Program-made: the position numbers and the translations under genes
From: Cenococcum geophilum 1.58
Lineage: Eukaryota > Ascomycota > Dothideomycetes > Gloniales > Gloniaceae
Reading direction: 5' to 3'
DNA: 64,000 nucleotides
NCBI GenBank assembly: GCA_001692895.1
Contig: KV748177.1
Span: 372,001-436,000 of the forward strand
Shown here: piece by piece, positions 35,290-46,090 of the stretch
Numbering within the stretch: position 1 is the stretch's first letter
Layout: every line of letters starts with the position of its first letter
Notes under the pieces: generated by a model
The model's input: the letters and a program-made list of their open reading frames with translations, nothing else
What the model was told of the DNA's origin: nothing
The model's database searches: none

Positions 35290-35400
35290 TCGTCGTTAGG
35301 ATCGTCCTTGTCGCAGGATCGTCTTTATCGTTAGGATCGTCCTTGTCGTCAGGATCGTCCTTTGACGATTAAGGTGGAATCTCATGGAATCTCGTGGAAT
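35290..35400. repeat. Short tandem repeats in copia C leader
   Basis: Four imperfect copies of a GTCAGGATCGTCCTTGTC unit (17-21 bp) are followed by three GGAATCTCGT units, all in the untranslated leader upstream of the Gag ATG. Confidence 0.8.
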
Positions 35401-35545
35401 CTCGTCCTGTGACAATTAAGGTAGGATTTCGATCAGGGTCGTCTTGTAACGATAAGGTGTCAGAGTCTAACGATTAGGTAGAATTTCTTTAAATAATTAA
35501 GTAATAGCTAAATAGCTTCTTATGTCGGCGGACCAGGCTTATAAC

Positions 35546-35785
35546 TATTAGATAATTCATATAAAGCTATTTATTAATAAAATAGGTTAATTGATTAATG
35601 ATCTTAATTATTAATTAACCTTAGGCCCCTAGGGCTCTATAAAGATATTAACGATGCACGACCCCGTGCACGTGACTTGTGCACGTCCTACGCCACCAAA
35701 AATACAGATTATCTAACTGCAATATCTGCAATATCTGCAATATCTGCAATATCTGCAATATCTGCAATATTGCAAATATTTAACA
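35546..35785 (-). repeat. Copia C 5' LTR, complete
   Basis: This 240-bp LTR starts TATTAGATAATTC (TGTTAG in the split copy) and ends AAATATTTAACA on the + strand. It is followed by the GTAAT target duplicate. It contains about seven tandem GCAATATCT 9-mers near its + strand right end. Confidence 0.92.
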
Positions 35786-35790
35786 GTAAT

Positions 35791-38700
35791 GGTCTAATAT
35801 ATCCCTTTTATAGGTTTTCCTAGATAAACTCTTTTAGTACTCTACCTTCTTCTTTAGTATGCTTATAGATTAAAAAGAACCTTAGACTTATTTCTAGTTC
35901 TAATTCTATCTTATAGTCCTATACTATATAATCTAATAGCTTTTTACTTTCTAGTAACTATAGTTTCTTGCTATACTTATGGTATCTTTTTAGTATATAA
36001 CTTAAGCCTCACTTAGTCTCTTTATATATCGCTCTAACTTAGTACTATACTAACTTAGTTTATTGTTGCATCTTATAGCGTTAAGTATCCCTAATATCGA
36101 CCTGACCTGTAATCTAATTAATCTTTAGATTATATTCCTATAACTAAGGCATTCCTAATACTACCTCGTCCTGTCCCAATAGTAGGATATTAAAAGACAT
36201 CTTAATTCGTCTTCCTTTAATAGTTATCTAAATAGGTCCTATTTTAAGATTAATAATCCCTCCTNTATAGGCTATTAGATCTCCTAAAATTATAACTAAT
36301 AAGTAAGGTTGCTCCTTCTATCTATAAAGTAGTCCTATTCTCTTAATTACTACTAGTAAAATATAGTTTCGCGTTACTCTACTATCTATTAGCGCTTTAA
36401 ACTGTTAATCTTACTAATTAACTCGTAAATTTAGGTATTATTCTTAAATTCCTTTAAGGGTCTAAGGCTTTACTACTAGCTCCCTTTAGTCCTATAGGTC
36501 TCTACTTTTCCTAACTATTAGCTACTAGATCCTATTACCCTTAGCTTACTCTTTAGCTAATACCTAGTTTACTTTTTATCTTTAATATACTATAGATACG
36601 TATTTTCTAGATATTCCTACCACTATTATCCGTCTAAGTATTCTTCCATAAGGAATCTTCCTAGCTAAAGTATTAGGTTTCCTTTCTCTTGGACTTCTAC
36701 TAGATGCCATCTATATATATATTTAGTATTCCTGTACTATCGCTTATCTATTATCTAGTATATCCTTATAGGGTATTTTTAATTCTTTTCCTTTAAATTC
36801 TTATGCATCTTATATATATCGTCCACGCATACAATCCATAATAGCGTATAGTGTGCTAGGTGCTTTAGGTCAACTCTTAGTTTGTCTTTATCCTTAAGTT
36901 TAAACCTTTATCGTGCTAATCTAAACGTTATAACTTTATTTACAGGTACTAAGATACGTTACTCGCTTCTTTAGTCCTCTAATTATTTCTCTAGATCCTT
37001 TAATATTATAATTAAAGCTCCTTTAATATACGTTATAGCCTTCTCTATAATTAGGTAGTCCTAAATAACTCTTTTATTTAACTATATATAGAAATCTTCC
37101 TACTTATTATTATATCGCTGTCTATACCACTTTTAGTATAGCTACTAGAGTATATACGGCTTATCTATAAGGAAGTATCTTCTTATTACTGCGTTATAAC
37201 AGCCCTTTATATATTGTTCTTTAAACCTAGTAGGGATCCCTAGATCCTCCTTATCTTCTAGTTTAGTAAGCTACTTAGCTCTTAGTATACCTACCCTAGG
37301 CCTATTAGTAATTCTTCGTACTAATACTCTGTCCTTTATACGTCCTAATATACTAGATCTCTTATCTAGTTTCTGTTCTTGCCATATAATAATTCTTTGC
37401 CTAAACTCTTCTATAGTTTCTTTTGGTTTATATCTTACGCTTAGATTCTTAAAGTCTTCTTACTTCTTAATCTTAGTATTAATATTTAATCTTTAGGCCA
37501 AACACTATGTTCTCCTAGTAAGTCTTCTAGGTCTATATATCTGTCTCCTAGTCTAGTTACTATTTATATTATAGATTCTTTAATCTATAAAGAAGCTCCT
37601 TACCTCTTACTTATAGGTATCCTTATTTATACTCCAAATTCTTAGTCCCTTAGATTCCTTAATCCTAAGCTTACTTCTAACTTAAGCTTTACTCTAGCCT
37701 TAGTCTAACTAGGCTTACTTAGTGTTCTTATCTTATCTTAAGAGTCTTAAATCTCGCTTATCTTGTCTTAAGAGTCTTATACCTTACTTACCTCGTCTTA
37801 AGAGTCTTATGCCTATAGGAAATTCTATCCCAAGCTTATTCGTATATCTTTAAACTAAGCTACTACTCTACTCTATTGGTTATTATCTATTATAGGTCCT
37901 TAAGCTTACCTTATCTCGTCTTAAGAATCTTAGTCGTCTCTTATCTTATCTTAAGAATCTTAAGCCTTTAGCCTTTTACCTTTATTAAGTGCTAAAGTAG
38001 TTCGCTATCCTACTTCCCTTACATCTTGCGAAGCGATAGATATCGTATCTAGTGGGGTCTTAATCCCTACTAATGTTCCCTATTCTGTAATGGAATTATC
38101 CTTTACCTCTAGTATAATATCTCTAAGGTCTGCTTGCTCCTAGTAAGCGGCCTTTATTACCTTATTATCACGAAATATTTCGCCTATATTAAAGTTATCG
38201 TCCTTAATATCCAATCTACGAACTAGTTTATTAGTTCCTCTATATCCTATAGGTTATAGCTCTTATAGCTAATAGCTTACGCCATACTTAGCGTCCTTAT
38301 GAATTTGGTATACGTTATTATAATAAAACGCGAAACTTTTAATTAAACACTCTTTTATTCCTTATAGCACATTATTATCCCTTTATATGTGTATGTTATC
38401 TACTATTAGTCTAGTTCCCTTTATTATATAGTATCTTTAACCGTCTTTATAATCCCTCGCAAAATAACCTTATTTCCCGTAATTTATATAAGCTTCTTCT
38501 TTAAACTATTTTTCTTACTATAAAGTCCGCCTAAACGTCTTCTGCTACTAAGATCCCTGGTTTAGCCTCTGCTCCTTAGTCCTATAATCACTAAATCCTT
38601 AACCTCTAAGTTTCCACGATTTCTTACTCTATCTCTTATAGGCTTCTTTAGTACTACTTAGGTCTATTAGCTCTGCGCCATACTATAGTTTTTAACTTAG

Positions 38701-39496
38701 CTTTTATTATTGCGTACTCTACGCCTTATATAACTATAGAACTCTATTCTAACCCTTCTTAGCCTATTCCCTTTAGTAGATTTAATTATTAATTTTAATT
38801 ACTTAATCTATTAATTCCCTTAGGGTGTCCGCATCTTTTATTAGGATAATCGCGTTCTAGACTTTAGCCTTAAGTCCTTGCTTATACTATACTATAAGCG
38901 CCCTATTATTCCACTCTACTTATATTGCTAACGTTTAAAATTACGTTATATATTTAATTATTAAAGTTTATTATATAATATCTTAGAGTTTTCTTTCCAC
39001 TATAGTCACTGCCTCTAGGTCTCCGAACATTTGCGTAAGTCGCTCTATAAATCCGTTCTAGCTTAAAAAATATAAACTATACCTCTTAGTTTATAGTCGT
39101 TATTCCATTTACCTAGATTTCTATAAGGTAAGGTTTAAACCACTTAAGTGCCCTTCCTGTTAAGAATAATCCCGCATACGCTATTTAATCTATAGGTATT
39201 ACTAGCTTAGCTCCTTCTTACGCTACCTTAAAGTACATTTACATAAGGAATCCTTTAAGTTTTAATCTTTCTCCCGAATATCTTTTAATTGATAGTAACT
39301 TAACCTTTACTGCGCCTATCCTATTAATCCTATTTTCCAATATCGCATTATTTTCTGTTAGCTAGTTAACTATCTCTTATAATTGTCCGACCGTTATAGG
39401 TTACTATAAGTTAGTGTCTGCTATACTAGTATCGTTACCTAACCTTAAAGTAGTTGCCGCCATTAATGGCGTTATAGCTAGTGCTTTTAGTGGCAT
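35791..39496 (-). pseudogene. Gypsy A Gag, protease and N-terminal RT
   Basis: Gag starts at ATG 39,496 (M-P-L-K-A-L-A-I-T-P). It shows the capsid signature R-Y-S-G-E-R then G-L-F-L-T-G-R-A-L-K-W-F at about 39,100-39,300, typical of fungal chromoviral Gag. The protease site at about 36,385-36,400 reads A-L-I-D-S-R-V-T where LIDSGAT is expected. The pre-RT segment ends G-Y-I-R-P at about 35,800, exactly at the copia C target site. Stops are dense, especially over 36,500-38,700, where individual boundaries cannot be drawn. One ambiguous base lies at 36,265. Confidence 0.82.
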
Positions 39497-39541
39497 GTTG
39501 TTTAACTTTCTATATTTAATACTATAACTAGGTAGTAATTA

Positions 39542-39965
39542 TATAACGGAACCTTATAGTAGGAACTACAATAGGCTTATTAATAGGCTAGGTATATAGA
39601 TAATATAAATTAAAGTTAACAACGTAATAATAACTAGTGGAGTAGTGGCCTAATAGATTAACTCCAATTATATTCTAAGAATTACTACTAAGAAGGAACT
39701 ATCTAGGTAGGGACTAAGGGTCCTTAAATACACAACCGTACTCCTATGAAATCCTTCTTATACGTAATGTACGTGTGCTCTACCTGCTCTATTATGGATT
39801 ACGCAGATCCTATAGATTATATAGATCACATTATATAACCTTGGCTACTATTCCTCGTTACATAGATCTATTGGCTCTATCCTAGACTATACCTAAATTA
39901 ACTAACTAGCTTCTTCCAACTCCTCTCTAAGTAGTTATAATATTGTACTTAAAGCGTCTATAACA
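39542..39965 (-). repeat. Gypsy A 5' LTR
   Basis: This 424-bp LTR is the partner of 6,045-6,468. It retains some TG/CA (for example ACGTACGTGTGCTC) where the other copy reads TATATA. It is followed by the TTAAG target duplicate and the second half of the SNF2-like gene. Confidence 0.93.
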
Positions 39966-39970
39966 TTAAG

Positions 39971-41898
39971 TAGACCAATAAGGAATAATAGGAGAATAAT
40001 AATAATATATATCTGGTTGGCAAGACTCTCCTATTATACCTATAGGGCAAAGCTAGGTTTAAGAATAATTATTACTCTACCCCTAATATAACGGAACTAT
40101 TAGCGCTAAGATACTTAACCTAATTCCTTCTAATTACTATATAAAATTATATTACTACACGACTAATATATAGGTTTATTACTATATAAACTAGTATATA
40201 GAAATACCTAAAGGGCAAAACCTCTAGATTGTATTAGAAATTAAAGAGTATAATATAGGTTAGGTATATCCTCTGGGATAAATACTACCTAGATGCAACT
40301 AGTAAAGTCTTAATGTTGTTTATTAAGGATGTAGTTAAGGAGTACTATATCGCGTATAATCGCAGCCCTACTATATAGGGTATATCTAGCACGCCTAATA
40401 ACGGGAACCTAATATAACCAACACGGTTCATTATAGCAGGATTAAAGAGGCCTAAGTAAGAAGAAGTGGATAAGCTAAAGGGAACGGAGTTTAAAGTACT
40501 GCTTAAGCTTAAAGAAGAAAATATCCAGCTAAAGAAGAAGGAATTTAACCGTCTTTATAAGGATGCAAAGACTAACCTATCTAGAGCAATAGTAGATAAG
40601 AAATTCGGCAAACTAGCTGCATTTTTCTATATAGTTATTTTAACGTTTTAGATATATAGAGGGGAGTTAACACTCTAGTTTAACTAGTAAAAGCTTATCC
40701 CAAAGAATAGCTATCTTAAATTAGTTATATTATAGGCCGACCCTAATAATACTAAGACGGCTATAATTATAGCTATAGAGGACTAAGTAAAGATAGAGTA
40801 GAGGCGCCGATATAAGGAACTTCTTGCTATATAGGAGGAAGATAGTAGTGATCTAAATACTAAACCTAAGATACTAAAACTTACCTAAGCCAAGTTATAC
40901 ACTAACGCGAAAACGGTAGTAAGTATAGCCTAGGTTATCTAATACTGGGACTAGTATACCCCTATTATTATTAAGTCTAATAAGTTTAATAAGTCTAATA
41001 ATAAACGCCTAAAAACTTAGAGTTGCATACTTAAGGACCCAATTATCGCTAAGTAGACTACTAACCTGCTTAGTAAGGAGTTTACCAATATACTTAACTG
41101 CTATTTTTAATAGAATGCAAAGTTCTTTTAAGCTAAAAAAATCTATAATTATATTTATATCGAAAAATAAACGGATGGTTTAGCGTATAAGATTATTATT
41201 ACTACTCGCTTACCTCTTATACTAGCTTATTAGTTTAATAGGCTATATAAAGAATATGGTAAAGATAAGGTGCTCTGCTATATAGCTAGTATATCTAATA
41301 TTAAAAAGGCTAAGGCTAGGCAAACCTTTAACACTAATAACTTTAAGTAGATCCTACTTTGTACCTTTATATTAATTAGGCTATCTATTAACCTATAGCG
41401 CGCAAACTATACTATTATAGTTAAGCTAAGCTATAAGCTCTTCGAGGTAAAGTAACTATTTACTTAGATAGATTAATAAGGACAGACTAAGCCCGTCTAC
41501 TATAGTACTATTATAGCTAATTAAAAGTTAAGTATTAAGTAGAGGATGTTAAAGTTAACTAAATTTATGTTATTACTGTATAAGTTAGTATACAAGGAGA
41601 AGGCTAGTTTAAGCTTAAAAGTAGGCTAAGGTAAGAAGAAAGACACTAAGACTATCTAATACTAGTAACGATTGTAAGAGTATAATAGAACTATAGATAG
41701 TTTTAAACACTATATATAGCCGCCATATAGCGAAACCTGTTATAATTATATAGTGGCGTATATATAGGCTAAGGGACATATCTTTTAGTAACTTATAGGT
41801 AGTAGCATAGCGTATATAGTAAACTTAGTTAACTAAAATATTTCTAGTATTATTATTTCTAAGAGAGCATTAAGTTGTAGCTTACAGCACTTTTATTA
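39971..41898 (+). pseudogene. SNF2-like helicase remnant, 3' part
   Basis: The frame continues in phase from 6,044 (only one TTAAG counted). It contains an unusually clean 61-codon stretch at 40,466-40,651, rich in Lys and Glu (probable coiled coil). Towards the C-terminus it has helicase motifs V and VI: R-L-S-I-N-L-x-R-A-N-Y at about 41,378-41,410 (consensus GxxLNLxxA) and G-Q-T-K-P-V-Y-Y at about 41,480-41,505 (consensus Q..GQ.K.V). The frame ends about 41,898. No acidic DExH box was located with certainty. Nearby AT-rich and ATGC-containing short repeats may mark the 3' flank. Full length without the insertion would be about 1,400 codons. Confidence 0.65.
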
Positions 41899-42364
41899 TT
41901 AAGGCAGCGTTTAGCCGTAAATTGTAGTATTATTATTAGTGGTGTAGTATATAGCCGTAAAATGCAACTAAATACGGCTAAATGCTAAAATTGCTTAATT
42001 AGCATAAACCTAATTTAAGATACTAGTAAATTTTTTTATAATGCCGCCCTGCCCCCTATACTTACTAATATTAATAAAATATATATAAAATATAAAATAT
42101 ATTATTTTTATTAATAATATTAAATTTATAAAAATTATACTTTTTTATATGCTTAGTAATATTAATAAAGCGTATATAAAATATTAAAATTATAAAAATT
42201 ATTATCTCGGTCCTAGACGATTAACTAATTATAAGCTGCTTACATAACAGATTAATTATCTTATGTTGTTGTCGTCTGGTATATAGTTCGGAAATTTATT
42301 AGTCCCTCGCGCTAATTTATATATAATTCTTATACAAACTCGCGCGCTATACTAAATTTTTAGC
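41899..42364. other. AT-rich intergenic stretch with short repeats
   Basis: Repeated GCCGTAAAATGC / ACGGCTAAATGC words occur at 41,950-41,990. Two diverged copies of a CTTAGTAATATTAATAAARY unit with ATAAAATAT tails follow at about 42,060 and 42,150. Nothing coding is visible. Confidence 0.6.
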
Positions 42365-42680
42365 TATTAATTAATAACGAACCAACACCTTTATAAATAA
42401 TCGGCTAATGTTATATTCTAGAACTTTATAAGGCGATTCTAATGCTGCCAAAATTATTGCGAACGGCCTAGTGGTTAGTGCTATATTTCGCCTTAAATAA
42501 GCAGGTCTTCCTTTTAAAGCTCCGCCCAAAACCCTACTGCTATTAATTAATAACAAACTAACGCCTTTATAGATAATTAGCCAACGTTATATTCTAGAGC
42601 TTTATAAGGCAATTCTAACGCTGCCAAAATTATTGCAAACGGCCTGGTGGTTACCGCTACGTTTTACCTTAAATATTACC
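42365..42680. repeat. 176-bp tandem duplication
   Basis: TATTAATTAATAACRAAC recurs at 42,365 and 42,541. It is followed in both copies by TATATTCTAGARCTTTATAA and GCTGCCAAAATTATTGC. The second copy is partial (about 140 bp). A 61-codon minus-strand ORF here is a repeat shadow. Confidence 0.9.
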
Positions 42681-42864
42681 GCTAAAATAGTAAATATTCA
42701 GCCAGAGCTATCAACCATTACTAATCCTTAACGTTTAACCTCCTATATTAATATTTATAGTAGATAAATACCTAAATAGCTAATATATTGTATCTAGATT
42801 AATTCTATGCCTTATTACCTACTTTATTACTCCTTCGCTACCTGCACTACCTAAATATTAATCT

Positions 42865-45800
42865 ACGAACCCCCTACCGACTCTATATTTACTAATAAGC
42901 TATATGCCGCCGTTTAGTATAAAGAAACGCTTAAAGGCCTTAATAAGGAAGCTAAAAGTTAGATATACGCCTAGTATAGTACGCAACTATCCTCGTACTG
43001 CTAGCGAGGTAGTAGATAATACTATTAGTGCAGTAAACGTCTTTAAAAAGTAACGCACTAATAATAAGGCGTTTTAGTCACTGGTAGCAGATAGCAAAGC
43101 TCCTTAGTTACTGCGGATAGATCTATAAACATCTTAACTCTCTACCAGCTTGGCTAGCTAGGATATACCTTAACTCTCTACTAGCTTAGCTAGCTAGGAT
43201 ACACCTTAACTCTTTACTAGCTTGGCCAGCTAGGATATACCTTAACTCTCTACTAGCTTAGCCAGCTAGGATATACCTTAACTCTTTACTAGCTTGGCCA
43301 GCCAGGATATACCTTAACTCTCTACTAGCTTGGCCTATTAGGATATACTAAAGATATAAGTAGCTAGAGCTTAGAGAAAAATCTAAGATAAGAAGAAGCC
43401 TAATATAATAACTTAAGTACGAGATAACGCAATTTAGGGTACTATATTACTACTATACGGCGATAAATTCTATATAAAAAATAAGTAGGTAACCTATATT
43501 CGGAGGCTAATCTATAATCGCATTAATGTTATCCTTATTATATAAACCGGCTTTAGTAAAAGCCTTATTATATAAGTAATTTTAATCCTTTATAAAAATA
43601 CTATATCGCTAATATTTCTTCCTCTAAACGAGATTGCAAAAGAGTAAGTTTAAAAGGTTAATTAGATTAGTGGTAATACGCTGCTCCTTAACGCTAACAT
43701 TAAGGATATAAATAAAGCGCTTAAGAATGCAAGAGCCGGCCTATATACTTATATCTTTATTAGTCCTAAGCTTACTAGTATACCATCTTTCCAAGATCTG
43801 CTTAAAGACCCTAAGTTTAAGAAGCGATTGGCCTTAGTTACTATTAATAAAGCTCATCTTGTTATATAATGGGGCAAGAAGTTTTACCCCAAGTATATGC
43901 AGCTACGCTATATACGCAATCTAATTAGAAGCTTAGTTCCGTAGTTTACCTATTCTACAACTTTTAATCTAAAAACGTTAGAAACGGTAAAGAAGTCCTT
44001 AGGCTTTAATAATACCAATATACACCTTAAGCAGACTTCTATTTCCCGTAGAGAGCTTATCTTTTGTCTTGGCTAGATACTAAAGGATATAATTACTAAA
44101 TATACCTTACTCCGCTTTCTTTTTAATAAGGCTGTTAATTCTCTAACTATTGAAATATATATTAATCCTACCGTCTTTTAGGGAGGGAGCCGCTTAGCTA
44201 CTCCGTATAAGATTCTAAAGACTATTATATTCTTTAATACCAGAGTCTAAGCTATAGAGGCGTATAAAAGCATGTCTAAGTACCTATAGTAGCTATATCT
44301 AGCTTAATATACTAAGAATATTACCCGCTTAATTATGGCCGTATTCCATCAAATAACCTTATTATTTAGTAAGAAGTTAATACTAGATAAGTTTAGGAAA
44401 CTAGTAGAATTTTTTAAGATTTAAATTATTTTTGCTATAGAGGCTATTGGGATTAGTGTTAATCTTCCAAATATCCATAGAGTGGTTATATATATAATAC
44501 CAGCGCCTAAATAATATTTCTTTTTTCTTTTACAGCGTGGTGGTCGAGCTAGTCGCAATAGTAGAAGGGCTAAAGTAATCTTTTTGTTTAAACACTGGTG
44601 TTTTAGTAAATAAGACCCACTCCTATAGCTAAAGCTAAAGGTAGTATACCGTTTAAATTCTCGCTAACAGCGATAGTCTTACGCACTATTATCCTACCCC
44701 TTTTCTACCTTTTAGCTATTACTATTACGCAGATCCTAATTACTATTAGTTAATTCTATAAACTCAGATAACTTATTAGCTAGCGACACTATCTAGTTAA
44801 AGTAGGGAGGTAAAAAGGAAGATAAGCAGAAGCGTATAGAGATAAGAAATAAGTTTTTCTAGCTATATAACAATTACGAGTATATTAAGGAAACACTATA
44901 TAAGTATTTCGCCAAGCCTAACGCTTTAATTACTGCTAATACCGATAAAGGCTCCTGCTGTAGTCACTATAATAACTCCCTTTAGTTAAAAACGCCCAAA
45001 TATAAAATATATAATAAGAAGGGGGCAAATCTAGATGCCAAAAAGAATTATATCCTTAAGAGACTTTAGACATAGGCTTAGATATTAGTAGTACCTATAG
45101 TTATTAGTAGATCTACTCTATTTCTAACATATTATACTATTACCGTTTTATATACTATGCTATATTAAATAGTATATTAATTCTACCTAATTACTATATA
45201 TAAATACCTTAATAACTATATAAACGAATAGGAGTACGCAGATCTACTATCTAAAAGTCTATAGTAGGAGCTGCGTGCGGCCGGTCTTAAATATAATTAT
45301 ATATTATACCCTTCTTTATAGGGTATAGATACGATATTTAGGATTTCTAGTGTTAATCCAACGTTAAGCCAGAGTTAAACTTTATTAATTAACTCCCTAT
45401 TTAATGCTGCTATATCTACCGCTACTACTAGTTAAGCTATATTAGTTACTACCGTATCCGCTATATAACCGCGACTCTCTTTAAGCCTACCCCCGCGCTA
45501 GTCTCCTCTGCGTAATACTTAGGTGCTATTACCTATAAGATATAGCCCATTAAGTTTATAAAGCCTAAATATATAATATATCTAGAATATACTAGATATA
45601 AGGAAGAGAAAGAGGTTTTAGTCATTATCGCGGTTATAAAGGGAAGGTAAGTTGTTGCTATTCTAATAATATTTTTACACCCTATGTGTTCCGCTAAGCC
45701 CTATTACTAATAAGCTGTTTAATATATATATAGTAGTATATAGGGAGCTTTGGCTTTATAACCAGATTAATATTACCGCCGTTATAGGCAGTATAGAAGG

Positions 45801-45930
45801 GTAAAGCCCGATACTAAAAGATAATACTTAATTAAGTATTATAAATAAAAGAACGGAATAACTTAAGTTATACTAGAGAAGTCGTTAATCAATAAAGGGT
45901 AGAGGAGAAGTTGTATTAAGGTAAGGTAAG
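42865..45930 (+). pseudogene. RecQ-like (telomere-linked type) helicase remnant
   Basis: A + strand frame (codon starts 1 modulo 3) carries the complete motif series of a superfamily 2 RecQ-like helicase. Walker A reads T-G-F-S-K-S (43,546-43,563; consensus TGxGKS). The DEAH box reads N-K-A-H (43,846-43,857), both acidic residues changed by G-to-A. A V-I-F-F-N-T-R segment lies at about 44,225-44,250. Motif VI is QRGGRASR, intact (44,533-44,556). A Cys/His patch (C-C-x-H-Y) at about 44,950 is like the zinc region of fungal RecQ proteins. The N-terminus has a 12-residue repeat array. The C-terminal stretch to about 45,930 is decayed. Multi-copy RecQ-like helicases are typical of fungal subtelomeres. 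That location is inferred here, not shown. Confidence 0.75.
43133..43348 (+). repeat. 36-bp tandem repeat, six copies, in RecQ-like frame
   Basis: Six uninterrupted 36-bp units start CTTAACTC at 43,133, 43,169, 43,205, 43,241, 43,277 and 43,313. In the helicase frame each encodes a 12-residue unit, LSTSLASQDIPQ with the Gln codons partly read as TAG/TAA. The copies are very similar, with mostly C/T differences. The period is a multiple of three, as expected for a coding repeat. Confidence 0.93.
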
Positions 45931-46090
45931 GTTAAAACCTAAGCTTTTTCTAAAATATATATAACCCTAAGTCTTATATATATAATAAGAAAACGAACTA
46001 AAATAACTAAGGGGCATTTAACACCACTATATTACCTCCCCTACCTAAAACGTTATCCCCTAACGTTTCCTTATATCTCCCAAAGTGGGT
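45931..46090. other. Intergenic stretch with hairpin
   Basis: The only clear structure is a perfect 8-bp-arm hairpin at 46,048-46,068 (AAACGTTA, loop TCCCC, TAACGTTT). It lies between the converging ends of the RecQ-like frame and the minus-strand unknown frame. It resembles the hairpin near the end of Helitron D in stem and loop, but no Helitron end was found here. Confidence 0.6.

Larger units (their letters stand above)
16262..35785 (-). mobile_element. Ty1/copia element C, interrupted by Helitron D
   Basis: The element is bounded by the target duplication GTAAT (16,257-16,261 and 35,786-35,790). It has LTRs starting TRTTAGATAATT and ending in YTRACA on the + strand. The right (5') LTR is complete at 240 bp (35,546-35,785). 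The left (3') LTR is split: 16,262-16,355, then Helitron D, then about 30,201-30,304. The polyprotein is on the minus strand. Without D and E the element is about 5.7 kb. It is inserted in the RT of gypsy A. Confidence 0.93.
6045..39965 (-). mobile_element. Ty3/gypsy chromovirus A, carrying nested insertions
   Basis: Two 424-bp LTRs (6,045-6,468 and 39,542-39,965) begin TATAACGG (probably TGTAACGG before RIP) and end ATAACA. They are flanked by the 5-bp target-site duplication TTAAG (6,040-6,044 and 39,966-39,970). The interior codes on the minus strand: gag, protease, RT, RNase H, integrase, chromodomain. A purine-rich tract reading AAAGAGGAGGGAGATAG on the minus strand abuts the left LTR, as a polypurine tract should. 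Removing copia B and copia C leaves about 8.0 kb, a normal chromovirus size. The element splits the SNF2-like gene in frame. RIP damage is heavy throughout. Confidence 0.93.

Noticed and set aside
43133-43348. Regular 36-bp direct repeats resembling a CRISPR array
   Set aside because: The repeats are contiguous, with no unique spacers, and lie in phase within a eukaryotic helicase frame.
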